In this document: one piece after another, positions 20,506 through 28,368 of the stretch
Layout: each line of letters starts with the position of its first letter
Numbering within the stretch: the stretch's first letter is position 1
Notes under the pieces: generated by a model
The model's input: only the letters and a program-made list of their open reading frames with translations
What the model was told of the DNA's origin: nothing
Databases searched by the model: none
DNA from: a virus
Strand: one strand, 5' to 3'
DNA length: 64,000 nucleotides
Virus record (IMG/VR): IMGVR_UViG_3300035698_035364
Span: 38,985 to 102,984 of that record
Translations under genes and position numbers: made by a program

Positions 20506-23430
20506 GTGCTGTTTACTTCCAATCAAGTTGCAGTTAGTGGTGGTCGAGTGGTTATTACTTTGCTCCCTCGATCTGAGGATTTTTTCACAGATAGCAGCAC
20601 ATTAGCTGCCAGAGATCCTGTTCAAATGGCTAATGTTGTTTCTCAGGGAGGTATTAGTGCTGATGAGCAAATAACCCAACCGACAAAGGAACCTGTATTT
20701 ATTAGAATAGAAACAGGGCAAATCCGTAATCCATATAAGATTTCTATTGGGGTATCTATTACTCCGGAGAGTGCCGGTGGGCCTGAAGGTCAGACTGTTG
20801 ATAGGGGAACGGATCCGGAGATAGAAGTGCAAGAAGATGTGAACTCTTTATTCCAGAAAGAAAAAAGTAGAGCAGCAAGTAATTTAGTTATTGATTGTTA
20901 TAATGATGATGATTGGATCCCGGTGGTGGAAACTATTCTAGGAGACAATAACGGAACACGATCACAAATAAATCAGGAGTTGGATGATATGGCCAATTCT
21001 ACTCCTTTTGGTGCTTCTACGATGTATGATGCTGTAGTAAAAGGAGCCAGGTTATTATCTGATACTGCTTTAGATGGAACAAGGAAGTTAATATATTTGC
21101 TTACGGATAATGAAACAGCCGCTTCTCTGGCCACGGTGGATCAATCTTTGGAAGAGGTTAATGCTATTGATGGGGATAAAGAAGTCCCTATCTTAATAGC
21201 TAATATGGCTATTGTAGATCCTCAAACATTATCAGTAAAGATCAATAGTTCTGATACAAGGGATATTAATAAGTTAGCGTTTCTAACTGATGGGCAAAGT
21301 GTGACTGTTGATAGCGAGAGTTATTTAAATGATGTGACTGCTATATTCTATCATGAGGCAGCAGGATCATTAGGATATGGTACTTACGAATTTACAATGG
21401 ATCTGGGAGAAGAAGTATTAGTCAATTATATAACGGCTTATTTTGATGTGGTCTCAGACAATTCTAATGCTACGTGGTCTATTGAAACAAGCACAGATGG
21501 ATATAATTTTACAGTCATAGATGCTACTAATGATTATGATGAGACTGTTGATTATAATGAATTATTTGCTAGATATATTAAGTTTAAAATTATATTAGTT
21601 ACTGGTTTTAATACAGTGGAAGACGAATATGGGGCATATCCTGAATCTCCTGCTTTGACTTCTGTGGTTGTTGTATATAACACGTCTAAAGTAGCATACT
21701 TATATCTGAATAAAGAAGAGGAGGAGATTCCCCCTTACCAAATGACGTTAGCGGTGAATGCCAATGAAATTAATGAGGATCAAATAAAAATTGGTGTGGC
21801 CAAATCTGATTCCCATAATTGGAGTGATTTTTCTACAGATTCTCAACCGTCTGTTAGCCAGAATGGTAAGGTTGTTATCCCAATAAGATTTTCTCAAGAT
21901 ATTACGGAGTTTCAACAAGAGCCTTTGAAAAAGGTCAATAACCATATTTTAAAGACGGAGTATGGCAGTTGGGATTCTTATGCTACTGTGTTGTTATATG
22001 ATGATAATGATGAGGTTATTCCTACTACCTATTATGTGCTGCAACCAAGAGAAGGGATAGTGGTTTTTAACTATGCTTTGCCAAATGCTTATGTCGATGG
22101 GGATTATAAAATTGGTGTTTTGAATGGCACTAATTATAAGGTTGGTTTGAAACTTACTAATAAAACGGAAGCTGCTACGTTGGATATTTATGGGGTAGGT
22201 TATCTTTACACAACTGGTAGAAATTTACTTCCTCCACTCTCTAAAGCGTTGCCTGAAGTAAGAAGTGCTATTATCACTAATGAAGATCCAAATAGATTTA
22301 GCCCAATAACAATCTCATATATCTATTTTGATGCTAATTTTGATCAAGAAGTAACAGCGTCTCGTATAATCAGGTGGTTCATTAATGGGAAGCAAATTAC
22401 TTACCTGGATAATTTGATTAGTTGGAATGATATCGATGACCCTCAAGATCCTTTGTATGAAAATACTTCTTTGTCTTATCCTAACACAGAAGACCTGGAT
22501 GGAGACACTATAGATGAATGGGCCAGGAAACAAACTGATTCTATTTTGCAGCCAGGAGATAAACTTCATTTTGAAATACAGGTTAGTGATGGAGAATTTT
22601 TAAGTCTAACAGGGAAATCTAATATAGTTGAAGTGGCTGAGTCTGTGCCAGTGTTGGATGGGATATTTGTAAAAGCGAAAGATGAAAATAATAATATCAT
22701 TGATAGATTGGCCACTGATAACCAAGCAGTGATATATCCTTCTATTGATACTATATTCCATTCTGACGGATCTGATAATGCATCAGAGATAGTGTGGTAT
22801 GTAAATGATGAGGTATTTAAGAGAGGGACATATGGGCAGGAAGTTCTTACTGGTCAACCTCCTATCCATGAAATATGGATCAATGAAATAGGTCAAGTGA
22901 ATTACTTAGATTATGGTTTAAGAATATCTAATGCTATTTTTGTTCAGGTTACTCCTAGAACTTCTTCATCAGTAGGGACTCCCGTGACAAGTCCGGTAGT
23001 GGTTGTAGAGAATGCTTTGCCTAGAATTTTTAATGTGAATTATGCTACTACTAGTTATGTAGCAGGTAGAGACTTGGTTTTGGTGTGGGACTTCTTTGAT
23101 TTTGAGATTAATGAGATAGGCAGTTTAGATACAACTAGTCAAACAGATCAAACTAGTGTTAAATGGTTTAGGAAGAATCCTGGGGGGATCTTTGAAGAGG
23201 TGTATGTATATAACGATCATACTACAACTACTTTGGATGAGGTATTTAATGATACAGATTATCAGGGGCATATATCCACTAATTTAGGCACTCATGCTTC
23301 TACTGTCGATGGTAATGTTATAGTGACAGGGCAACAATGGTATGCTCAGATAATACCTCACGATAGTTTAGATGAAGGAGCAATTGTTACTAGTGAGATT
23401 ATTACCGTTACTGCTAGTAGCAATGTATAA
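20506..23430 (+). CDS. Virion protein with VWA-like and discoidin/Ig-like domains
   Basis: A 974-residue protein with a GTG start and no clear Shine-Dalgarno site, in the same frame as the 61-codon ORF just before it. Residues about 120-290 resemble a von Willebrand A fold: NLVIDCYNDDDWIPV, then STMYDAVVKGARLL, then RKLIYLLTDNETA. The Thr and the second Asp of the metal site appear present, but the DxSxS motif is not. Residues about 300-400 resemble an F5/8 (discoidin) sandwich (TFEMDLGEEV-like strand, then NATWSIETSTDGYNF). The C-terminal part has Ig-like beta domains (RIIRWFINGKQI; SVKWFRKNPGGIF). Probably another appendage component; function inferred from position and folds. Confidence 0.7.
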   Translation: MLFTSNQVAVSGGRVVITLLPRSEDFFTDSSTLAARDPVQMANVVSQGGISADEQITQPTKEPVFIRIETGQIRNPYKISIGVSITPESAGGPEGQTVDRGTDPEIEVQEDVNSLFQKEKSRAASNLVIDCYNDDDWIPVVETILGDNNGTRSQINQELDDMANSTPFGASTMYDAVVKGARLLSDTALDGTRKLIYLLTDNETAASLATVDQSLEEVNAIDGDKEVPILIANMAIVDPQTLSVKINSSDTRDINKLAFLTDGQSVTVDSESYLNDVTAIFYHEAAGSLGYGTYEFTMDLGEEVLVNYITAYFDVVSDNSNATWSIETSTDGYNFTVIDATNDYDETVDYNELFARYIKFKIILVTGFNTVEDEYGAYPESPALTSVVVVYNTSKVAYLYLNKEEEEIPPYQMTLAVNANEINEDQIKIGVAKSDSHNWSDFSTDSQPSVSQNGKVVIPIRFSQDITEFQQEPLKKVNNHILKTEYGSWDSYATVLLYDDNDEVIPTTYYVLQPREGIVVFNYALPNAYVDGDYKIGVLNGTNYKVGLKLTNKTEAATLDIYGVGYLYTTGRNLLPPLSKALPEVRSAIITNEDPNRFSPITISYIYFDANFDQEVTASRIIRWFINGKQITYLDNLISWNDIDDPQDPLYENTSLSYPNTEDLDGDTIDEWARKQTDSILQPGDKLHFEIQVSDGEFLSLTGKSNIVEVAESVPVLDGIFVKAKDENNNIIDRLATDNQAVIYPSIDTIFHSDGSDNASEIVWYVNDEVFKRGTYGQEVLTGQPPIHEIWINEIGQVNYLDYGLRISNAIFVQVTPRTSSSVGTPVTSPVVVVENALPRIFNVNYATTSYVAGRDLVLVWDFFDFEINEIGSLDTTSQTDQTSVKWFRKNPGGIFEEVYVYNDHTTTTLDEVFNDTDYQGHISTNLGTHASTVDGNVIVTGQQWYAQIIPHDSLDEGAIVTSEIITVTASSNV

Positions 23431-24158
23431 TGATACATCAAATAAGAACAACGAAACCTCTTATTGACATCATTCTATTAACTCATAATAACCTGGAAAA
23501 TACGAAACAATGTATAGATGCATTATATCGTTACACGGGTGATTTTGGATTAATTATCTTAGATAATGCTTCTACAGATGGGACGAAGGCATATATTAAG
23601 GATTTAGCGGGGCAACGTGACAATATCTCTTGCATGTTCGAGAAGACTAATACCTATATTGTTGAAGGACGAGGTTTTGCCTACGAAGTGTGTTTATTGT
23701 CTAAGCACCAATCAAAATATGTTATGTTTCTGGATGCGGATCAATTCTGTTCAGATGGATGGTTTGATAGTTACTTAGAGTTATTGAAAGATTATGATAT
23801 CGTGGGAGCAGAAGCGTGGAGCATGCGGCCAGATGATTTCTATCCTTGTGCTAAAGTTGAATCTAAGGGTGAGATATTTAATTACGTGGGAGTAGGTGGG
23901 ATGATGATGAGGCATTCGGTAATAGACCATATAGGTCTATTTGATCCTAGATTTAAGAAATTCTACTTTGAAGATCCTGACTTTTGTTGGAGGGCACATC
24001 AACAAGATTATAAGATAGGTTGGAATAATTCTGGTAAAATTGTGCATAAACCTCATAAACTTTTAGTTGATGCAGAGAGAAAGAAGTTCTTCTTTGACAA
24101 TTGGAAGAGGTTTCAGGAGAAATGGGAAGGTCACAAAATCCCGATGTTTATTATGTAG
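23430..24158 (+). CDS. Family 2 glycosyltransferase (GT-A fold)
   Basis: 242 residues. The start overlaps the preceding stop (TAATG). The N-terminus IDIILLTHNNLENTKQCID and the nucleotide-sugar-binding LIILDNASTDGTKAY are hallmarks of GT2 enzymes. The metal-binding DxD-type motif is FLDADQF near residue 101, and the EDPDFCWRAH segment near residue 179 is the ED-type acceptor/catalytic region of the rhamnosyl- and related GT2 group. It would transfer a sugar from a nucleotide donor to an unknown acceptor in the cytoplasm. It sits directly after the appendage genes, so virion-protein glycosylation is possible, as is alteration of host surface sugars. Its end overlaps the end of the convergent minus-strand regulator by 8 bases. 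Confidence 0.85.
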   Translation: MIHQIRTTKPLIDIILLTHNNLENTKQCIDALYRYTGDFGLIILDNASTDGTKAYIKDLAGQRDNISCMFEKTNTYIVEGRGFAYEVCLLSKHQSKYVMFLDADQFCSDGWFDSYLELLKDYDIVGAEAWSMRPDDFYPCAKVESKGEIFNYVGVGGMMMRHSVIDHIGLFDPRFKKFYFEDPDFCWRAHQQDYKIGWNNSGKIVHKPHKLLVDAERKKFFFDNWKRFQEKWEGHKIPMFIM

Positions 24159-24312
24159 CGACTTCTTCTTCCCTTATTCTTTTTAGTATTAATTCTCGCA
24201 GAACTACGCTCATATTCTTTTCTTCTTTCTCACAGATAATCTCAAATCTTCTGAATAGGGATGGAGTTGTAACAAACTGAACTATTCTAGTGTTTTTTTC
24301 TTTCTTGGCCAT
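24151..24312 (-). CDS. Ribbon-helix-helix (CopG/Arc-like) regulator, only minus-strand gene
   Basis: On the minus strand, an AAGGAG site four to five bases before an ATG at 24312 opens a 53-codon frame ending in TAA at 24151-24153. The product has a basic N-terminus (MAKKEKNTRIVQFVT), a short beta strand (RIVQFVT), helix one (SLFRRFEIICEKEEK), a turn (NMS) and helix two (VVLRELILKRIREEE). This is the length and layout of single-domain ribbon-helix-helix DNA-binding dimers. It is the only gene here facing against the operon, with a divergent non-coding region in front, as expected for an autoregulated phage repressor. The fold is read by eye; no exact family is assigned. Confidence 0.72.
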   Translation of the reverse strand: MAKKEKNTRIVQFVTTPSLFRRFEIICEKEEKNMSVVLRELILKRIREEEVAT

Positions 24313-24458
24313 GTTTTTCTCCTTAAATAAGTATACCTATATATTCATCGGAATTAATCATTATCATCTTTAATTTTTCCAAAGAATAAAAGAGGATTTC
24401 CCATATAGTTGTCAGAAGTTATATATATGAATTAATGATAATTATAAGGAGATTAGTA
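24313..24458. promoter_or_regulatory. Divergent control region between the RHH regulator and the forward operon
   Basis: 146 AT-rich bases separate the minus-strand regulator start (24312) from the forward start at 24459. Each side has its own AAGGAG ribosome site. An inverted repeat, ATTATCAT at 24360-24367 and ATGATAAT at 24435-24442, is set 67 bases apart, one arm near each gene; it is a candidate pair of operators for the RHH protein. Possible forward promoter elements are TTGTCA at 24409-24414 with AT-rich sequence 17-18 bases further on; possible reverse -10 sequences are AT-runs near 24335. These promoter assignments are weak. Confidence 0.4.
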
Positions 24459-24638
24459 ATGATTAGAGAAAATGAGCGATTGTTGAGTAGTCTATCCAAG
24501 TATTTTTTAGAGGAAAGAGATTTGGACAAGGCGTATATTAAGACAAATAGAGTGATAAGACGATTGCATAATGCAGGAAAAGATATACCTATGAAAGAAA
24601 TTCAGAGTTATGCTTATCAGTGCGAGGAGGGCAAGTAA
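24459..24638 (+). CDS. Small protein of unknown function, 59 residues
   Basis: An AAGGAG site at 24446-24451 lies 7 bases before the ATG at 24459, which makes this a better start than the in-frame ATG at 24435, which has no ribosome site and lies in the probable operator. The product is short, charged and helical (ERLLSSLSKYFLEERDLDKA, then IKTNRVIRRLHNAGK), with no recognised domain. Its stop lies one base before the ATG of the HNH gene, whose GAGGAGG ribosome site lies inside this gene, so the two are translationally coupled. It could be an accessory of that mobile gene or a small early regulator; not determined. Confidence 0.6.
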   Translation: MIRENERLLSSLSKYFLEERDLDKAYIKTNRVIRRLHNAGKDIPMKEIQSYAYQCEEGK

Positions 24639-24639
24639 A

Positions 24640-25449
24640 ATGGATCAGGTGTGTTTGTATTGCAATGGAGAATTTTCAGGTCGGAAGAAAAAATATTGTT
24701 CTAATCAGTGTGGGACATTCCACTGGGAAGATAAAAATAGAGAAAAAAGGAAAAGGTATAAAAAGGTATATCGTCAAGAAAATAAAGCCACTTTGCAAAA
24801 ATATAATGCTGAATATCATCAAAAAAATAAAGATGCGTTAAATGAGAGAGTAAAAATATATAATAAAAATAACAGAGATAAAATAAAAGCATATAACGAT
24901 AATAGAAAAGGAGTTTATCAAGAATATTATCAAAATAATAGAGATAAGATATTGTCATTCCAAAAGATTTATTATAAAGATAATAAGGGAAGATTATTGG
25001 CCTATGGAAGGGGATATTATCAGGAAAATAAAGATGCAATATTGAAATATCACAGAGAGTGGGAGAAAGACAATAAAGATAGGGTTGATGAGTGGAGGAG
25101 GGAGTATATGAGGAAGCGTCGCAAAGATCCTATGTTTAAATTGAATGGTAATCTTAGTGGGAGAATTAGGAATTCCCTCAAAACTAAAAAGTTGTCTAAA
25201 AATGGCAGACATTGGGAAGATCTCGTTGGGTATACGATTCAAAATTTAAAACAACATCTAGAGAACTTGTTTCAGCCCGGCATGTCATGGGGGAACATAG
25301 GGGAGTGGCATGTTGATCATATCATTCCTATTTCTTTTTTTAGATATAAGGATGTTAATGATACAGAGTTTAAATATTGTTGGTCGTTGAATAATCTTCA
25401 GCCGTTGTGGGCGGAAGATAATCTAAAAAAGAATAATAAGATATTGTAA
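24640..25449 (+). CDS. HNH homing endonuclease with zinc finger and repeated linker
   Basis: 269 residues from the ATG at 24640, preceded by GAGGAGG. An N-terminal four-Cys zinc knuckle (C5, C8, C20, C24: CLYCNGEF ... YCSNQC) is followed by about seven copies of a 12-13 residue unit of the form Y-x-x-N-K/R-D-K-hydrophobic (residues 35-150), likely an extended helical DNA-spanning linker. The HNH nuclease core is at residues 222-265: WHVDHIIPIS, then YCWSLNNLQPLWAEDN, then KKNN. The wording is typical of free-standing phage HNH endonucleases. It lies next to the lone RHH regulator and between glycosyltransferases, with no sign that it interrupts a gene. Probably a selfish homing gene. Confidence 0.85.
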   Translation: MDQVCLYCNGEFSGRKKKYCSNQCGTFHWEDKNREKRKRYKKVYRQENKATLQKYNAEYHQKNKDALNERVKIYNKNNRDKIKAYNDNRKGVYQEYYQNNRDKILSFQKIYYKDNKGRLLAYGRGYYQENKDAILKYHREWEKDNKDRVDEWRREYMRKRRKDPMFKLNGNLSGRIRNSLKTKKLSKNGRHWEDLVGYTIQNLKQHLENLFQPGMSWGNIGEWHVDHIIPISFFRYKDVNDTEFKYCWSLNNLQPLWAEDNLKKNNKIL

Positions 25450-25477
25450 AGTGGTTATTCGGAGGTAAGATGCTGAT

Positions 25478-26566
25478 ATGAAACTAGGTATATTTTGTAA
25501 TTTTAGTTTTCCTCACGTTGGTGGCTCAGAATTCGTAATAAAGCATATTTCTGAGATATTAGCCCAAAAATACGGATATAAGGTCAATGTGTATAGTTTC
25601 TCCACTTCTAAGATATTTAGTGAAAAGGGAGTGAATTATATCCCCTGCGAGAGAGGGGAAGGTATATTATCTCAAATAGCCCAGAATGATCATGTAATGA
25701 TTTATAGTGATGGATTGTGGGAAAGTGAGTATATACTTAAAAACATGGCTAAAGTTGATTGTAGGGTCTCCTGGAGCCTTTGTGGGGCATATAAGATAAG
25801 GTCTCATCCTGAATTAGAAAAGTTGTTCCTGAAACATAGAAATAGGTTTAATGTAATCACTCATGCACAAGGAGGAGATTATACGTGGTGTGCTAGAAAT
25901 GGGTTTATTCCTCATGTTATTCCAAATGGAGTGAATTTACAAGAGTTCAGGGATAATACTGTTGATTTCAGAGAAAAGTATGGCATTAAAGAAAAATATA
26001 TTTTGCTTTCTGTTTTTAACCATTTTTTTGGGAAGGGAGGGGAAATATTGGGGCCAATAGATAAGAGGTTAAGGGGGATTAGGGATGATTTTATAATAGT
26101 TCAGATTTCTAACACTGTTGATTATCCTTTCGATCAGATTTTTTTAAAAAAAGCCAAGAATGGTTTTGGTAATAGAAAGTGTCTATTTTTAAGAGATATT
26201 CCTAGAATTGACGTAGTATCGGCTTTTAAAGCAGCAGATCTATTTGTTTTTCCTTCTCGAAAGGAAGTTGCTCCGTTGGTGCTTTTAGAGAGCAGAGCGG
26301 CCAAATTGCCATGGATTAGTTTGCCTGTAGGTGATACTTATGCTCAACAAGGTGGTAGGTTGGTTAGCGTTCGTCAAGACAGGGACGAAAAGGGATATGT
26401 TATTTTTGAGAATCATCTAATTGATGCTTTTGTAAAAGGCATACGTGAGATGTTGTTAAATTCTGATGGAGCGAAGGACAGATCAGTTGAGTATGGGCAA
26501 AATAAAATAGAACAAATAGATTGGGATAATATCGTTCCCCTATATGATAAGGTATTTCAATCATGA
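25478..26566 (+). CDS. Family 4 glycosyltransferase (GT-B fold)
   Basis: 362 residues, preceded by CGGAGG and an unusual 28-base gap beginning with AAGTGG. The N-terminal Rossmann half opens MKLGIFCNFSFPHVGGSEF, with the glycine-rich acceptor loop of GT4 enzymes. The mid-region has HVIPNGVNLQEF, the classical PNGVD-type hinge. The C-terminal donor-binding half carries ADLFVFPSRKEVAPLVLLES, the E-x7-E motif that contacts the nucleotide sugar. Retaining transfer of a hexose to an unknown acceptor is expected. It is the second of three glycosyltransferases in this stretch, so a shared task such as decoration of virion fibres, host glycans or modified DNA bases is likely; the sequence does not decide which. 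Confidence 0.85.
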   Translation: MKLGIFCNFSFPHVGGSEFVIKHISEILAQKYGYKVNVYSFSTSKIFSEKGVNYIPCERGEGILSQIAQNDHVMIYSDGLWESEYILKNMAKVDCRVSWSLCGAYKIRSHPELEKLFLKHRNRFNVITHAQGGDYTWCARNGFIPHVIPNGVNLQEFRDNTVDFREKYGIKEKYILLSVFNHFFGKGGEILGPIDKRLRGIRDDFIIVQISNTVDYPFDQIFLKKAKNGFGNRKCLFLRDIPRIDVVSAFKAADLFVFPSRKEVAPLVLLESRAAKLPWISLPVGDTYAQQGGRLVSVRQDRDEKGYVIFENHLIDAFVKGIREMLLNSDGAKDRSVEYGQNKIEQIDWDNIVPLYDKVFQS

Positions 26567-26826
26567 GTGGAGTTAGAGCAGAAATAGCAGAGATAAAGTG
26601 GCAGGGGCTAACTGATCATACTGGCTATTATGTAATTTTGGGAATGGGAGACCAACGGTTTATTATGTTGGAAGATGGAAGTAGTATTAGCGAAAGAAAA
26701 TTCATGGATCGAAAAGAACCTCAGAAAATAGTTGATGCGATAAATGGGAATGGCATATATGGAGATTGCCCATCTAATTCTGATCCAGAAGATAGATGTA
26801 TGTTAATAGATTTAGAGGAAAGGTAA
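26563..26826 (+). CDS. Small protein, paralogue A of a tandem pair
   Basis: 87 residues, starting inside the end of the GT4 gene (ATGA overlap). It opens MSGVRAEIAEI and has the C-terminal helix PQKIVDAINGNG. The next gene opens MSGVRAKLAVI and ends AQKIVDEINGDK, so the two are tandem paralogues; the first 18 bases of the two genes are identical. The middle is beta-rich (YYVILGMGDQRFIML). There is no known domain. Its small size and position between glycosyltransferases suggest an accessory factor, but nothing in the sequence shows its partner. Confidence 0.65.
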   Translation: MSGVRAEIAEIKWQGLTDHTGYYVILGMGDQRFIMLEDGSSISERKFMDRKEPQKIVDAINGNGIYGDCPSNSDPEDRCMLIDLEER

Positions 26827-26829
26827 GCC

Positions 26830-27033
26830 ATGAGTGGAGTTAGAGCAAAATTAGCAGTTATAGCAGATGGAATGCTTCCTCATTCTCAGTATTTTTATGC
26901 ATGTAACATATTGATAATAATAGGAGACAACAAATATCTTATGTGTCATGATGATAATTATTCAATTAAAGCGTTTCACAATGAAAAGGAAGCCCAAAAA
27001 ATAGTAGATGAGATTAACGGAGATAAATTATGA
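26830..27033 (+). CDS. Small protein, paralogue B of a tandem pair
   Basis: 67 residues, starting three bases after paralogue A stops, with AAAGG just upstream. It shares with A the N-terminus MSGVRA, a central strand pattern (NILIIIGDNKYLMCHDD versus YYVILGMGDQRFIMLEDG) and a C-terminal QKIVDxINGD helix, but lacks the acidic 20-residue tail of A. Its stop overlaps the start of the following GT2 gene (ATGA). A local duplication followed by divergence is the simplest origin. Function unknown. Confidence 0.62.
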   Translation: MSGVRAKLAVIADGMLPHSQYFYACNILIIIGDNKYLMCHDDNYSIKAFHNEKEAQKIVDEINGDKL

Positions 27034-27821
27034 GTATACCATTAGTTAGTGTAATAATGACAGTGTATAATGGGGGCAAATATGTAGAAAGAGCATTGGC
27101 ATCTCTCAGCAATCAGAATTTCCAGGATTTTGAATTATTAGTTGCTGATGATGGATCCACCGATAACACATGGAACAAAGTACTGGGTGCCCCTGCTTTT
27201 AATGGTCTTAACATAGAAAGACATAAAGAGAATAAGGGTGTGGCCGTCCGTCGTAATGAACTCATTAATAAGGCGAGAGGTAAGTATATTGCTATTCAGG
27301 ATGTTGATGATATCAGTGAGCCAGAGAGATTTGAAAAGCAAGTAGAATTCCTAGAGGCAAATCCTGGCATATATTTCTTAGGTAGTTTGGCATGGAAGAT
27401 AGAAGGGGATGCTCTTGATCACACTGATAATCATCATGGTGCCCCTGTTATGTCTTATCCTCCTGAGAATCATGCAGATATTGTAGATATGATTCGGAAT
27501 AAGAAACAAAATCCTATGATCGATCCTACTATGATGATTAATAGGGCCGTATTTAAGCACCATGGAAGCTATCGTGAGAGGTATCATTTAGTGCCTGATT
27601 TTGATACATGGTGTAAATTTATATACTTGCATTATGAATTCCATAATTTACAGGATTACTTGATACAATATATGATAAATCCTGAGGGGAACACTCAAAA
27701 ATATAAAAAAGAGATGATACAGCAGCATGTGAAGGTGTGGAAAGAGTTTTATGATACGGCCTTTAGCGGTATTGGGGGCCTAAGTGGATCTAGCGATGAC
27801 ATAATATTAGAGGGTTTTTAG
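27030..27821 (+). CDS. Family 2 glycosyltransferase
   Basis: 263 residues, with the start overlapping the preceding stop. The N-terminus is a textbook GT2 opening: PLVSVIMTVYNGGKYVERAL, then LLVADDGSTDNTWN (the DGSTD nucleotide-binding loop) and the metal-binding IAIQDVDDIS near residue 88. The acceptor half contains DPTMMINRAVFKHHGSYRE and PDFDTWCKF. It is more like common bacterial GT2 enzymes than the one at 23430. Together with that enzyme and the GT4 it makes a three-enzyme glycosylation group. Cytoplasmic; acceptor unknown. Confidence 0.87.
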   Translation: MSIPLVSVIMTVYNGGKYVERALASLSNQNFQDFELLVADDGSTDNTWNKVLGAPAFNGLNIERHKENKGVAVRRNELINKARGKYIAIQDVDDISEPERFEKQVEFLEANPGIYFLGSLAWKIEGDALDHTDNHHGAPVMSYPPENHADIVDMIRNKKQNPMIDPTMMINRAVFKHHGSYRERYHLVPDFDTWCKFIYLHYEFHNLQDYLIQYMINPEGNTQKYKKEMIQQHVKVWKEFYDTAFSGIGGLSGSSDDIILEGF

Positions 27822-27870
27822 ACGATATGCAGAATATAACAGTAAACTTATTTACTACGAGGACAAGAAA

Positions 27871-28368
27871 ATGCAAGATATACCTCAATGGATAACAAAG
27901 ATTATAAAGCAACAAAATTTGAAATGTAGTAATTGTGATACATCTTTTTCGCTTCGTCACCTAATGGCTGTTGGAGTGCAAAAAGGAGCCGATAATCCTA
28001 GAAAGGACTATGTGTTTATTGGGATGTGGTGTGGGGAATGTGATGAGTTGAGTATGTTTGAATTAAGGCCAATGGGCTTATTAGATTTTGCTATGGATAT
28101 AATAGATCATACTGGAGATCCTATTGAGATCGACTTATCGCCTTCTGCTAAGAAAAAAAATGCTATGCAGAAGAAAAGTAAGGAAGAGAAGGATAGGAGC
28201 AAAAGTGAAATCACAGAAAAGGAATCTAGGGATTGCGTAAAGTTCCTACAAAAAGCTAATCATGAGGAATTTATGCTTGAGTTGGGCATGTCTCCAGAAG
28301 ATATTGCTTCGTACCATGTGAAGCCTGATCCTAAATATAGAAAGAAAAATAAGAAAAATGAACAATAA
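27871..28368 (+). CDS. Zinc-ribbon protein, unknown function
   Basis: 165 residues; the start at 27871 follows an ACGAGGAC ribosome site in a 49-base gap. The N-terminal half has two Cys pairs (LKCSNCDTSF near residue 18 and MWCGECDEL near residue 51), a zinc-ribbon layout. The C-terminal half is highly charged, with Lys/Glu-rich helix (KKKNAMQKKSKEEKDRSKSE) and a basic end. Overlap of 11 bases with the next gene suggests coupling. Zinc ribbons of this kind occur in phage transcription and recombination accessory proteins; no specific role can be read. Confidence 0.6.
   Translation: MQDIPQWITKIIKQQNLKCSNCDTSFSLRHLMAVGVQKGADNPRKDYVFIGMWCGECDELSMFELRPMGLLDFAMDIIDHTGDPIEIDLSPSAKKKNAMQKKSKEEKDRSKSEITEKESRDCVKFLQKANHEEFMLELGMSPEDIASYHVKPDPKYRKKNKKNEQ

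Noticed and set aside
24435-24458. Upstream ATG as start of the 59-residue gene.
   Set aside because: It precedes the AAGGAG site and lies in the probable operator; ATG 24459 has the proper spacing.
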